Positions 8,003 through 17,194 of a stretch of 34,473 bases of DNA are shown one piece after another; the stretch's first letter is position 1; the number at the start of each line of letters is the position of its first letter. The stretch comes from Nanobdellota archaeon (GTDB lineage: Archaea; Nanobdellota; Nanobdellia; SCGC-AAA011-G17; UBA489). The notes beneath the pieces are model-generated. The model was not told the origin of the DNA. It saw nothing but the letters and a program-made list of their open reading frames with translations, and did not search any database. Made by a program: the position numbers and the translations under genes. The DNA lies in NCBI GenBank assembly GCA_030699455.1, contig JAUYMN010000024.1, positions 1 to 34,473 on the forward strand, read 5' to 3'.

Positions 8003-8010
8003 TTTATATA
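8003..8010 (+). promoter_or_regulatory. Strong promoter of the S-layer-like gene
   Basis: TTTATATA preceded by the purine-rich CGAAAGG, a good TFB-recognition element. Predicted transcription start is near 8033-8036, which gives a leader of about 55 nt, unlike the leaderless genes around it. The leader can fold: ATAGTAAC (8028-8035) pairs with GTTATTAT (8054-8061), and TAATCC can pair with the G-run that serves as ribosome-binding site (about 8071-8077). Confidence 0.6.
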
Positions 8011-8088
8011 ACAATATTAACCGAATGATAGTAACAATCTCTAGTATGGGATAGTTATTATAATCCTTTAGGGGGGTTAAATTAAAAA

Positions 8089-9399
8089 ATGAAAAAAACA
8101 AGACAGATGAAGAATTTAACATTCTTTGTTTTAGCGTTAGTAGCTGTAATCGGCTCTGCAATATCAGTTAGTGCAGTTGAGTTTAATGTTATTAATGTTA
8201 AAATTGATGGACAAGACATGGCAGGTATATCCAGCTATGATGTTGAAAGGGGCGACAGGATAGACATTTCAGTCTTGCTTGAAGCTTTGAACGATACAGA
8301 TGATGTTATCATCACTGCAAGAATAATGGGTTATGAATACGGTAGTGTTATGGATTCTACTTCACAGTTTTCAGTTGAAGCTGGCAACACTTACAGGAAA
8401 ACATTGAGCTTGATTATTCCTGATGATATTGATTCTTCAGAAGAATATACTCTTAGAGTTGATGTTTCTGATAAAAAAGATGAAGTCACACAAGAAGTAA
8501 CTCTTCATATTGATGAGCAAAGACATGGTCTTCAGATTTATGATGTTCTGGTAAATCCGAGCAGCACAATAGCAGCTGGAAATCCTTTGTTTGCTACAGT
8601 TAGATTGATTAACTACGGCGAGAAAGAAGAGAACGACATAAAGGTTACTGTATCAATTCCGGCATTAGGTGTAAGCACCGTGAATTTCATGGATGAGCTT
8701 AATACTGAAATACAGGAAAGAGATGAAGATCATCTTAGAAATGACAACAGCGATCAGTTGGATTTTTTATTGAGAATTCCAGAAACTGCTGAATCTGGCA
8801 CTTATGAGATGAGAGTTGATGTTGAATACAATAGGGGATTCAGTTTCTTAAGCCAATCAATGAATGTTAACGTTATTGGAGCAGAAAAAGAATCAGGGGT
8901 TCAGACTGTATTGAACAGCGATTCAAACTCTAAAGTAACAAATGCTGGTGAAACTGTTAATTACAAGATAATGCTTGCTAACCTTGGAAATGAGCCTGGC
9001 GTGTATACTGTACAAGTCGATGGCGTATCTACATGGGGAGAGGCTGGTGTACAACCAAGTTTCTTAACAATAATGCCTGATTCAACTGGCGAAGTGACTA
9101 TAAGCATCACTCCATTTGCCAGTGAGGAAGATGCAAGTCATACATGGGTTGCAAGGATAATGGTTGGAACAAGCCCTCTGAGTGAAATGGTATTTACTAC
9201 AAAGGTAGAAGGTGCTGAGGTTATAACTGTAGATGAAAAAGATACTTTAAAATCTGTACTCGCAGTAATCTTCGGGCTACTTGTTGTTGTGCTAATAGTG
9301 CTGGCTCTTTTAATTGCTTTTAGAAAAATTAAAGGCGATGAAGAAGAGAACTCTTCAGTTGAAGGACAGACCTATTACCAGTATTATCCAAAAAATTAA
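8089..9399 (+). CDS. Putative S-layer-like surface protein
   Basis: Exported type I membrane protein of 436 aa. A Sec signal peptide covers residues 1-29 (basic start, hydrophobic core, VSA cleavage site). Residues 30-380 are beta-rich and resemble tandem Ig-like or CARDB-like domains (patterns such as LQIYDVLVNPSS, NYKIMLANLGNEPG). A membrane helix at about 388-411 is followed by a basic stop-transfer and a short acidic, Tyr-rich cytoplasmic tail (YYQYY). The strong promoter, folded leader with a G-rich ribosome-binding site and a hairpin/T-tract terminator, all used only here, suggest high expression, as for a main envelope protein. Similar DPANN proteins are labelled putative S-layer; that function is inferred. 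Confidence 0.7.
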   Translation: MKKTRQMKNLTFFVLALVAVIGSAISVSAVEFNVINVKIDGQDMAGISSYDVERGDRIDISVLLEALNDTDDVIITARIMGYEYGSVMDSTSQFSVEAGNTYRKTLSLIIPDDIDSSEEYTLRVDVSDKKDEVTQEVTLHIDEQRHGLQIYDVLVNPSSTIAAGNPLFATVRLINYGEKEENDIKVTVSIPALGVSTVNFMDELNTEIQERDEDHLRNDNSDQLDFLLRIPETAESGTYEMRVDVEYNRGFSFLSQSMNVNVIGAEKESGVQTVLNSDSNSKVTNAGETVNYKIMLANLGNEPGVYTVQVDGVSTWGEAGVQPSFLTIMPDSTGEVTISITPFASEEDASHTWVARIMVGTSPLSEMVFTTKVEGAEVITVDEKDTLKSVLAVIFGLLVVVLIVLALLIAFRKIKGDEEENSSVEGQTYYQYYPKN

Positions 9400-9400
9400 C

Positions 9401-9429
9401 AAGGGGATTTTTAATCCCCCTTTTCTTTT
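9401..9429 (+). terminator. Hairpin and T-tract terminator
   Basis: AAGGGGATT pairs with AATCCCCCTT around a short loop, followed by a T-rich run (TTTTCTTTT). It begins 1-2 nt after the S-layer-like stop codon. It is the clearest intrinsic-type terminator in the window. Confidence 0.75.
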
Positions 9430-9457
9430 AAAATAACAGAAAAACCTATAAACACCT

Positions 9458-9571
9458 ATGTTTATACAGCCTAATGGATTTAAAATTGAAGGAAATCTTG
9501 GTGTTGTTGACTTATTGGTGCATGGACATGTATATCTAAACAAAACTTTTACTGGAATTAACCCACCATAA
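9458..9571 (+). CDS. Possible 37-aa small protein
   Basis: Short open frame in the 239-nt gap between the two large surface genes. It has an ATG start, a TATA-like TTTTAAAAT about 27 nt upstream, and codons without obvious bias problems. The peptide contains alternating hydrophobics (GNLGVVDLLVHGHVYL), as in a beta-solenoid fragment, so it could equally be a relic of a larger surface gene. There is no other support; treat as tentative. Confidence 0.25.
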   Translation: MFIQPNGFKIEGNLGVVDLLVHGHVYLNKTFTGINPP

Positions 9572-9638
9572 TATTTATATAGCTGTAGTGCAACTTTTTT
9601 TTCTGTCAGAATGTATTTTCTAAAAAGAGGGGATATTT

Positions 9639-12600
9639 TTGTATAAGAAGTATGTGACCAAAAAAGGGAGGAAATCCGGGCCTTATTATTATGATAGCAT
9701 AAGACTGCCTGATGGAAAAATAAAGTCAGTTTATCTTGGTTCTGATATGAAAAAGGCAAAGAAAAAACTTTCTTTGTTGAACGAAGAACGCAATAAATCA
9801 GTTAAAAAAAGAAGTAGTGCAACTCTTTCAAAAGCCATGAATGGGGAGTCTTATCTGTTAAGAACAAATGTTAAGAATGGCGATGTGTTGCACAAGGATA
9901 GGATATTTTTTTATTCTGTTTTATTTTTAATGATGCTGGCAATTGTTGTTTCGGATGATTCTACATTTGGTTATATTGGAACTGGGCTTACTGTAAATGG
10001 ACTGAGAGATATTTCCTATCTTGATATTACCGGGTCAGCTGTTAAGCCAGAAATTTTGACAGGAAATGTTATTCTTTTTGGGGATGCTGAGGAGAAATAT
10101 CCACACTTTGTTAATTTTAGAATTAATGAAAGCGAAAATTATAATCTAAGTTTTAATGGCATTGAAAGACTAACTGGATTTAAAATAAGCGGAAGAGTTG
10201 CTTCTGAAGAAGGGGGAGTTGTAAAGCTATTTTTGTCTGATGTTAATTCCGGAGATACATTTCTTGCTTTTGACAGCGACAACCTTGGTAACGGTATTTT
10301 TAATTTTCTGAGTGGATTTGCTGTCAATGATATTTCCGGGATTCCTGCAGAAAGGGCAAAATACAACAAAAGTTATGGTGGCTTTGCAATTATTGATTCT
10401 CTTGGATACAGGGTTGATTATAAATTAATAGAAGATTTGGGAGAAGGATTTAGGATATCACTGCCAAAATCTATAGTCCGCGAGGTTAATCTGACAGGGA
10501 ATTATGATGGGTGGATTGCCTATGAAGAGTATGATACTTTTGGAGCATTAGAACCAGAGAATATTACTTTTTTGAGAATATTTGGATTTGATTTCGGCGG
10601 AAAAAATGTTACAAACTATACAAATCTTGCATTTACTGCAAGCTCTGAAGGTGAGGAGTTATATGGGTGTAACTTTTGGGATTTTGAGCTGGGAATATGC
10701 CTTTCTGAATGGGAGTTTTTATTTGATGTAAATAGAACCAATTATACTGCATATGTAATGAATGAAGTTGTAGCTTTTGCAGAGGGCATATTTGATCCGA
10801 ACAAGACAGATGTTGAGAAAATTGAAAAGCCAGAGGAGCCTATAACTATTGAAAGGGATGCTTTTTTAGACATGATATCTGCCATTAACATGAGCAATTA
10901 TACTGTGAAATCTTTTGAATCTGAATGTAAAAATGCATGCCATATTAGGGAGATTCTTGGTAGCGAATTTGTGCTTAAGTTTTTTGTGAAAGATGCTGCT
11001 ATTGAAATTCTTGGCATAGAAACTTCTGTTGTTAGTGATGAATATGATAATACTACATATTCTTTTGTGATATTAGATGACAATGGTATGAACATTCTCG
11101 GAAAACCAGCTAGTGATATTATTACGGATTCGCTTCCTATTATTAGTAAAACTATTTCTAGGAAGGATAAAAATGTTGAATTTGAAGAAGAAGTTGTGCA
11201 GCAACAGGTTGTGATTAATCAGCCAGTCAAATGGAAAAAGACAGTAATTTTAAACCAAACCACTTCTGGAATTGAGGTTGACTTGCCTAAAACTGCTGAA
11301 AACATTACCCTAAAAAAAATAATAAATGATGCACCCGAGGATGTAGATTCTGCAAAACTGCTCATTGATGGAGAAATGTATGAAAATCTGGATGAGATGC
11401 CGGCTAAAAAAACTGCTGATTTTTTGGGCAATACAAAATTAACGGGAATGGCTGTGGGTACTGCAAATGTCCCTATGGAAACAAATATTCCTGCTGAAGA
11501 AATAAAAACTATACTCATTGAAGACTTAGTGGATAAAATTGAAGTTGAGTATGAAACACCTGGTCCTACTGCAGATTTTAGAGATACTTCTTATGGGAAA
11601 CAAGTAGTGTTATCGTCTGATATACAATATCAGAATGTTCTGTCATATGCAGAGATTCCTGAATTGCCTAAAAGTAGTATTGGGTTGTACAGGGTGGTCA
11701 GGGATGAAAATGGAAGCGAGGCAAGGATTAGCCATATCTATAATGCAAGAGATAATGATGGCAATGGATATATTGATATGATTGAGTGGATTGTGCCTGT
11801 ATTGGGCAATGAAAGTGATACTTATGATATCATCATTGAAATAACTGAGGCATATCATCTTGATGAAAATTATGGATATATATCTGATATTTATAATGAA
11901 ACAAAAGGGCTTGATGGCATATGGTCTGAAAAAATATTTAATAAGGAGTATGCAAGAGTTGTTTTCGAAAAAAATCTTACTGATGAGAATGATATTACAT
12001 TTTATGCCAGAAACCAAGCTGGCTCAAATACAAAGGTAGATGTTTATTATTCCGGCTCAAATGAATTAATAGCATCATTTCCTGTAATAACATCTGAAGA
12101 TTATTATACAATATTCTTAACTAACTTAGCTGGAATGCGAGATACTTTTGACTTAAAAATTAATAATCTTGATGGAGATGACAATGCTTATATTGAATTT
12201 GATTACATCGTTGATCCTTTCCAGTCTGAACCTGGCGGTGAAAAAGAGTTAACTGTCCAGGAATGCTATGGAAAAAATAGCGGAAGCACTGGTCTTGCTA
12301 ATTTTATTCATCCCTGCAATGGAACTTATCCTGCTGCCTGTGGCACTCCTCCAAGTGGTGACTTATTGAGTTGTGATGATGGGAATACAGAACAAATGCA
12401 ATATAGGAGGGCTGTTGCCGGCTTTGGAGGTGTTTTAATCAATGTGTCTAACTCAACAATAAATGACTGCCAAGCCGTTGGCGATGTATTTTTATGCTAT
12501 GAAATGTGGGGGGATAAAGCATGGCCACCTGATAACGGATGTTTTATTGCTGTCGATGCAGATGGTGGAAGCAGTGGTAGTATAGTTACCACCACGTGTC

Positions 12601-15035
12601 CAGGAACAACTGTAAATCCTGGAGTTACATGCGCAAATGTTACTTCATTGGAGACGTGGACCTGCAATACTTTCTTTGGTTCTACTCCTGTGGGAGCCAT
12701 TGCTGCAAATGAGGTGAGGGTTATTGCACCTGGCGCCCAGCCAAGTTTGTTAAATATTGATGTATTTTTCTTTAATGTTACATATACTCGGCAAAATGAA
12801 CCGCCGGGAATTACCTTGAATGGACCGGTAAATGGTAGCAATTTTACTGAGGTTAGTGGCGTGAATGTGCTACTGAATGTTACTGTTGTAGATTCTGATG
12901 CGGATTTGATGACCGTTAGAATATTTGGAAGCAATGGAACAACTGGGGCTACAATTAATAATGATGACCTGATTTATTATAATGAGTCTATTGCAAATAA
13001 TACCAATGTAACCTATACATGGAATACACCGGTATTAGATGCTGACGATAGCGCTACTGGAACTTTATTATTATTGCATTTTGATAGAAATGAGTTATAT
13101 GGAGAAAATGATACTAATGTAATGAACTTTGCTGATCCTACGAAGAATGGAACGCTTGAAGAGTCTGGCGTGATTAATTTGACGATGGGCAAACTTGCTG
13201 GTGCTTATGATGGGAATGCAGCATCAACTGCGCGTGTAACTTTTGGAGATCAAGATGATTGGGTGGGAAAGAAAAATATAACATATGTGGGATGGCTTAA
13301 TCCAAGGAGCACTGCTACAACTGATGGAATAATGGGTAAAAGGTCTGGTGGATTCCCGCAGACTGGCTTTACAATAGATAAAGTTAATGATAACTTTAGG
13401 GTTACTGTTAATACAGCTAGTGAGATAGATAATGATGCTTTCTTTTTTGCAGGTAAGTGGGTTCATTTTGCCCTAGTCTTAAATGATACAACTATGGCTC
13501 TTTATAAAAATGGAATTTTAGCTGATACATCTGTTGGTTATCCTAATCCTACTGAACACAATGTTCATTTTGAAGTTGGAAACACGCATCAGACTGGAGG
13601 AGGCCACACAGTTGCATTTGATGGTTTTATCGATGAGATTGCAATTTATAACAGAAGCTTAACTGCTGATGAGGTTATGGATGTTTTTAGGTTGAGGGGT
13701 GGAGAGTACAACTGGTTTGTTAATGTTACAAATTCCACAACACAAGGCACAGATATAGATACAACCAATGTCAGTTTAACTTATACATTTTTTGTTAATA
13801 GGGGGCCGATAGTTAGAAGTGTAAGCATATCTGACTCTGCAAACGTTACAACTATTTTGAACTGCGCATACAATGTTACTGATGACTTGTCTAACACAAT
13901 ACAGTCTGCCACCGTTTTGTTTTATAATGAAACTACAGTCTTTGACACATTTACTACGGGCAGTTTTAGTTCCGGGGAGATAAGCAGTCAGTCTTTAAGC
14001 GGTCCTGCTTTCCAAAGACATTTCCAGAATTGGAGCTGTGGATTAATGGCAGAGGATTTTCTGAGTAATGGCAGCCAATTGAATGCAACTCCAGTAAACA
14101 TAACAAGTGTGGATCCTGGGGTACCTACTTTAGTATCTCCTGAAGATGGTGTTTTGGATACAAACAGAACCCCCGCACTAATATGGAAACCAAATGACAC
14201 TTTCCAACATCTGCCTGCTGGGAATGATGCTGCGTGTATATCCACGCCAAGCAATTGTGTCAACACTTCTGATCCAGATAACGATGTCGTTACATATAGA
14301 ATTAATATAACTGATATTAAACCTGGTGGAAGTGGTTCTGAGTTTAGGCTTGTTAATGTTATTGAGGATTTAACTAATTGTGATCAAAATGGAAATGGAT
14401 TTTTGGATAGCGACGACAACTGCACATATGTTCTAGAAACTGGACTGATTTCATTTTTTGATAATGGAAATTTTTATAATTGGACGGTTAATGCGACTGA
14501 TGCATACAATCAGAGTACTGCGCCAAATCCATATAGGTATAATCTTAGCATTTATGTTGCGATATTTATGCGTAATGATACGGTTCAATTTGTAGGGTTA
14601 GGTGTTGGTGAAACTAACAGTACCATGGAGTGCAAACTTACTGGTTTTTTTACGATCAATCCCCAATGTCCTGTTGTATTTGAAAATATTGGCAACGTTT
14701 ATGTGGATGTTAACCTGACCGGGCCAGGAAAAAATTTATTTGACAGTGCTGTTTATCCCCACCCTAAGTCTGTGTTTAATTTTACTGTAAGAAATGATTC
14801 CCTAGGAGCAGATATTCCAATATACACCCAAGTTTCACCACCTGACAGTAGTTTGCCAGCAAATGGAACTAATTATACTATTCTCCAAGATCTTACTTAT
14901 GTTCAGCCAGAGAACCCATCAATTCCTAAATATGTCAGGTTTGATGTGAAAGTTACAGTCCCAAGCGCCGAACTCCCCGGAAATAAAACTATGCCTCTCC
15001 CATTTACTGCTTATTATGCTGGATATGACCCTTAA
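9639..15035 (+). CDS. Giant N-terminally anchored surface glycoprotein with LamG domain
   Basis: 1798 aa, starting at TTG with GAGGGGAT about 7 nt upstream and a TATA-like TATTTATATA near 9570-9579. Residues 1-87 are very basic and Tyr/Lys-rich (GPYYYDSIRLPDGK, VYLGSD), apparently cytoplasmic; residues 88-105 are a membrane helix. The outside part is beta-rich and carries many N-x-S/T sequons. It contains an EF-hand-like calcium loop DNDGNGYIDMIE near 705, a Cys-rich stretch at about 870-1020, Ig/cadherin-like segments (PPGITLNGPVNGS; PTLVSPEDG), a LamG/concanavalin-like domain at about 1143-1347 ending FIDEIAIYNRSLTADEV, and a second Asp-rich loop near 1582. There is no C-terminal anchor. 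Likely an adhesin or envelope stalk. The next gene overlaps its end. Confidence 0.8.
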   Translation: MYKKYVTKKGRKSGPYYYDSIRLPDGKIKSVYLGSDMKKAKKKLSLLNEERNKSVKKRSSATLSKAMNGESYLLRTNVKNGDVLHKDRIFFYSVLFLMMLAIVVSDDSTFGYIGTGLTVNGLRDISYLDITGSAVKPEILTGNVILFGDAEEKYPHFVNFRINESENYNLSFNGIERLTGFKISGRVASEEGGVVKLFLSDVNSGDTFLAFDSDNLGNGIFNFLSGFAVNDISGIPAERAKYNKSYGGFAIIDSLGYRVDYKLIEDLGEGFRISLPKSIVREVNLTGNYDGWIAYEEYDTFGALEPENITFLRIFGFDFGGKNVTNYTNLAFTASSEGEELYGCNFWDFELGICLSEWEFLFDVNRTNYTAYVMNEVVAFAEGIFDPNKTDVEKIEKPEEPITIERDAFLDMISAINMSNYTVKSFESECKNACHIREILGSEFVLKFFVKDAAIEILGIETSVVSDEYDNTTYSFVILDDNGMNILGKPASDIITDSLPIISKTISRKDKNVEFEEEVVQQQVVINQPVKWKKTVILNQTTSGIEVDLPKTAENITLKKIINDAPEDVDSAKLLIDGEMYENLDEMPAKKTADFLGNTKLTGMAVGTANVPMETNIPAEEIKTILIEDLVDKIEVEYETPGPTADFRDTSYGKQVVLSSDIQYQNVLSYAEIPELPKSSIGLYRVVRDENGSEARISHIYNARDNDGNGYIDMIEWIVPVLGNESDTYDIIIEITEAYHLDENYGYISDIYNETKGLDGIWSEKIFNKEYARVVFEKNLTDENDITFYARNQAGSNTKVDVYYSGSNELIASFPVITSEDYYTIFLTNLAGMRDTFDLKINNLDGDDNAYIEFDYIVDPFQSEPGGEKELTVQECYGKNSGSTGLANFIHPCNGTYPAACGTPPSGDLLSCDDGNTEQMQYRRAVAGFGGVLINVSNSTINDCQAVGDVFLCYEMWGDKAWPPDNGCFIAVDADGGSSGSIVTTTCPGTTVNPGVTCANVTSLETWTCNTFFGSTPVGAIAANEVRVIAPGAQPSLLNIDVFFFNVTYTRQNEPPGITLNGPVNGSNFTEVSGVNVLLNVTVVDSDADLMTVRIFGSNGTTGATINNDDLIYYNESIANNTNVTYTWNTPVLDADDSATGTLLLLHFDRNELYGENDTNVMNFADPTKNGTLEESGVINLTMGKLAGAYDGNAASTARVTFGDQDDWVGKKNITYVGWLNPRSTATTDGIMGKRSGGFPQTGFTIDKVNDNFRVTVNTASEIDNDAFFFAGKWVHFALVLNDTTMALYKNGILADTSVGYPNPTEHNVHFEVGNTHQTGGGHTVAFDGFIDEIAIYNRSLTADEVMDVFRLRGGEYNWFVNVTNSTTQGTDIDTTNVSLTYTFFVNRGPIVRSVSISDSANVTTILNCAYNVTDDLSNTIQSATVLFYNETTVFDTFTTGSFSSGEISSQSLSGPAFQRHFQNWSCGLMAEDFLSNGSQLNATPVNITSVDPGVPTLVSPEDGVLDTNRTPALIWKPNDTFQHLPAGNDAACISTPSNCVNTSDPDNDVVTYRINITDIKPGGSGSEFRLVNVIEDLTNCDQNGNGFLDSDDNCTYVLETGLISFFDNGNFYNWTVNATDAYNQSTAPNPYRYNLSIYVAIFMRNDTVQFVGLGVGETNSTMECKLTGFFTINPQCPVVFENIGNVYVDVNLTGPGKNLFDSAVYPHPKSVFNFTVRNDSLGADIPIYTQVSPPDSSLPANGTNYTILQDLTYVQPENPSIPKYVRFDVKVTVPSAELPGNKTMPLPFTAYYAGYDP

Positions 15036-16200
15036 AAAATATGAATGGAATATTGGAATGATTTTGATATTTGGAATTATGCTATCTGGATTTGCAAGCG
15101 GTCTGGGAATAACACCAGCAATCACTAATGTTGATTATTTTGAGGATTTTGAATATTTCGGACAGTTTAAGATAGTAAATACCCAAGGCTATCCAGTAGA
15201 TGTTAATATTAAAATTAATGGGAATTTAGCCAGCTATGTTAAGATGGACAACCAGTTAATACATCTTGAGGGGAATGAAAAAAGAAATGTGCAATATAAG
15301 TTAAAACTTCCAAATGGAATTGTTAAACCGGGAAATAATGATTTGATATTTGTGGCTACTGAAACATTAGACGATTCTCTTAAGGGGACATATCTTGGTG
15401 CAAGCTTCAGCCTGGTTACAACCCTAAGCATTAAAGTTCCTTATGCTGAAAAATATCTTGAAACATCTTTCCGTGTCAAAGAAAGTGATGTGTCTGATTC
15501 AACTATTTTTATTATTGAGGCAACAAATGCAGGAAGTAAACAAATAAATAATATTTTTGCTGATATAGATATTAAGGATAATAATGGAAAAGTTATCGAT
15601 TCGCTTAAAACTGACAGCATCAGCATAAAAGCAGGGGAAAGTAAAAATATTCTGATTCCGTGGACCAAAGGTGTTTTAGGGGATTATGTTGCAGAAATTA
15701 CTGTAAATTATGATAATGAAAAAAATAAAATGGAAGAAAACTTTAGGGTGGAAGGGGTGAGGCTTGATATACAAAATATTGCAGTCAACAATTTTAAATT
15801 AGGGGAAGTTGCTAAGTTCGAAATAAACTTAAAAAATTTATGGAATGAAAATCTTGAGGTTGAAGGAGATGTTAAAATTTATGACGCTTATGAAAGCTTG
15901 ATAGGAAATTTTAAAACATCAAAAGAGAATATAATGCCCAATACTGTTGAATTTCTGGTGGGATATTGGAACACAAAAGATGTGGATGTGGGGGCATATA
16001 CAGCCAATATAACCCTTAATTTTTATGACAAACATTTTGAAAAAGGAGCCTATGTAGATGTTGCAAATGATGGGATTAAGATTAAAATAAATGATGAAGA
16101 AAATATTAACAATAGTAAATTCAATTCTGTCTTTTTAATTGTGGTCTTTATACTCATTGTAACTAACATACTGTGGTTTGCATATTTCAGAGAAAAATAA
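15025..16200 (+). CDS. Membrane-anchored beta-sandwich protein, paralogue A
   Basis: Exported type I membrane protein of about 391 aa. The frame opens at ATG 15016, and 15025 is the next ATG; both overlap the end of the giant glycoprotein gene, so the two genes are probably translationally coupled. A signal peptide is followed by GLGITPAITN, three or so beta-sandwich domains of CARDB/APHP type, and a C-terminal helix (VFLIVVFILIVTNILWFAYF) with a short basic tail. It is a clear relative of the protein at 17195-18355: same length, same GL-x-P start, and a shared VPYAEKY / IPFPEKY motif after the first domain. Role unknown; probably part of the envelope complex encoded here. Confidence 0.72.
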   Translation: MTLKKYEWNIGMILIFGIMLSGFASGLGITPAITNVDYFEDFEYFGQFKIVNTQGYPVDVNIKINGNLASYVKMDNQLIHLEGNEKRNVQYKLKLPNGIVKPGNNDLIFVATETLDDSLKGTYLGASFSLVTTLSIKVPYAEKYLETSFRVKESDVSDSTIFIIEATNAGSKQINNIFADIDIKDNNGKVIDSLKTDSISIKAGESKNILIPWTKGVLGDYVAEITVNYDNEKNKMEENFRVEGVRLDIQNIAVNNFKLGEVAKFEINLKNLWNENLEVEGDVKIYDAYESLIGNFKTSKENIMPNTVEFLVGYWNTKDVDVGAYTANITLNFYDKHFEKGAYVDVANDGIKIKINDEENINNSKFNSVFLIVVFILIVTNILWFAYFREK

Positions 16201-16240
16201 CGTAATATTTATATAGGTTGATTATGCTATTATTCTTGTT

Positions 16241-16459
16241 ATGGGAGAGAGATTAAAGAGGGAAGTAAAGAAAGAGTTGGTTTTTGTTCTATTGGTTTTA
16301 TGCATGTTTGTTGTTTTGGTTGTTACATGGGGCATTCTTGATGCCGTTGATTCCATAACTGCAAAATCCGGAAGAGTATTCAGCAATATCCCGAGCCAGG
16401 GAAGTGGACAGGTTGCTCTGAGCATATTAAGTGAAGATAGTGTGGGAGATGGGGGATAA
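16241..16459 (+). CDS. Small single-pass membrane protein, 72 aa
   Basis: Basic N-terminus (MGERLKREVKKE), one membrane helix at about 13-34, and a short Ser/Gly-rich outer tail. A TATA-like AATATTTATATA at about 16205-16216 sits at leaderless spacing before the ATG. The next gene overlaps its stop codon by one base, so the two small proteins are made together. The N-terminal helix recalls type IV pilin-like or minor envelope proteins, but there is no clear prepilin peptidase site. Function unknown. Confidence 0.65.
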   Translation: MGERLKREVKKELVFVLLVLCMFVVLVVTWGILDAVDSITAKSGRVFSNIPSQGSGQVALSILSEDSVGDGG

Positions 16460-17154
16460 TGAAAATAGGCGATAGGACATTAATTATTACTGGATTGTTA
16501 ACACTGTTGATTACGCTTGGAAGCGTTACTATCATTCTTATGAAAATTGATGGTGTTGCCGGAATAACTGGTTTTGCTACTTCAAATGCCTCTATTGGTT
16601 TTGTTAATGTTACCATCTTACCAAGTGTGGCACTAACTCTTGTTGTTGATCATGTTAACTTTTCAAGTGGAACAATTGACAGTGTAGGCACCGCTATAAA
16701 TACCAGTGATGGAGACAATAATGGTGATAATCCTGGGGGCTTTGATAATCCTGGGCCATTTAGATTGAGGAATGATGGCAATGTATATGTTAATGTTACT
16801 TTGAATGGAAGTACTCCGGCCATATTCTTTGGAGGTATTGCTGCAACTTCTGATCTTAACTATAGTTTTGCGACCAAGAATATTTCCAGCAATGAGCTAT
16901 TTAATGATACCTGTGGGAATTATGATACTGGTGCTGGCATTGATTATTTCCATTATGCAAACTCAAGCGATACTCAACCATTTGGGATAACTATGAATCC
17001 AAATCACCAGATGGTCTGTCCTAACATGTCATATGTTACTGCAACAGATGAATTTAATGTGTCAATATTTTTGAATATTACTACTGCTGTTGCACCTGAT
17101 GCCAATTACACTGATGTTGTTGAATTCTTTGTGACATCACTGGGGCATTCATGA
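16459..17154 (+). CDS. N-anchored glycosylated beta-rich protein, 231 aa
   Basis: N-terminal membrane helix at about 8-28, then the motif AGITGFATSN and an outer domain with about a dozen N-x-S/T sequons. Its pattern VNVTILPSVALTLVVDHVNF followed by a Gly/Asn/Asp-rich loop looks like a small jelly-roll or TasA/camelysin-like beta fold, by resemblance only. Translational coupling to the upstream 72-aa gene is implied by the one-base stop/start overlap. Two Cys in the middle (DTCGNY, MVCPNM) could form one disulfide. It could be a fibre subunit or an accessory glycoprotein; there is no catalytic motif. Confidence 0.65.
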   Translation: MKIGDRTLIITGLLTLLITLGSVTIILMKIDGVAGITGFATSNASIGFVNVTILPSVALTLVVDHVNFSSGTIDSVGTAINTSDGDNNGDNPGGFDNPGPFRLRNDGNVYVNVTLNGSTPAIFFGGIAATSDLNYSFATKNISSNELFNDTCGNYDTGAGIDYFHYANSSDTQPFGITMNPNHQMVCPNMSYVTATDEFNVSIFLNITTAVAPDANYTDVVEFFVTSLGHS

Positions 17155-17194
17155 TTTAGTTAGCCTTATAAATATCGGGCGGTACGACATGATT

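Noticed and set aside
9355-9759. 134-aa minus-strand frame across the terminator and the start of the giant gene
   Set aside because: It overlaps a convincing terminator, a promoter and the start of the large gene; there is no upstream promoter on that strand.
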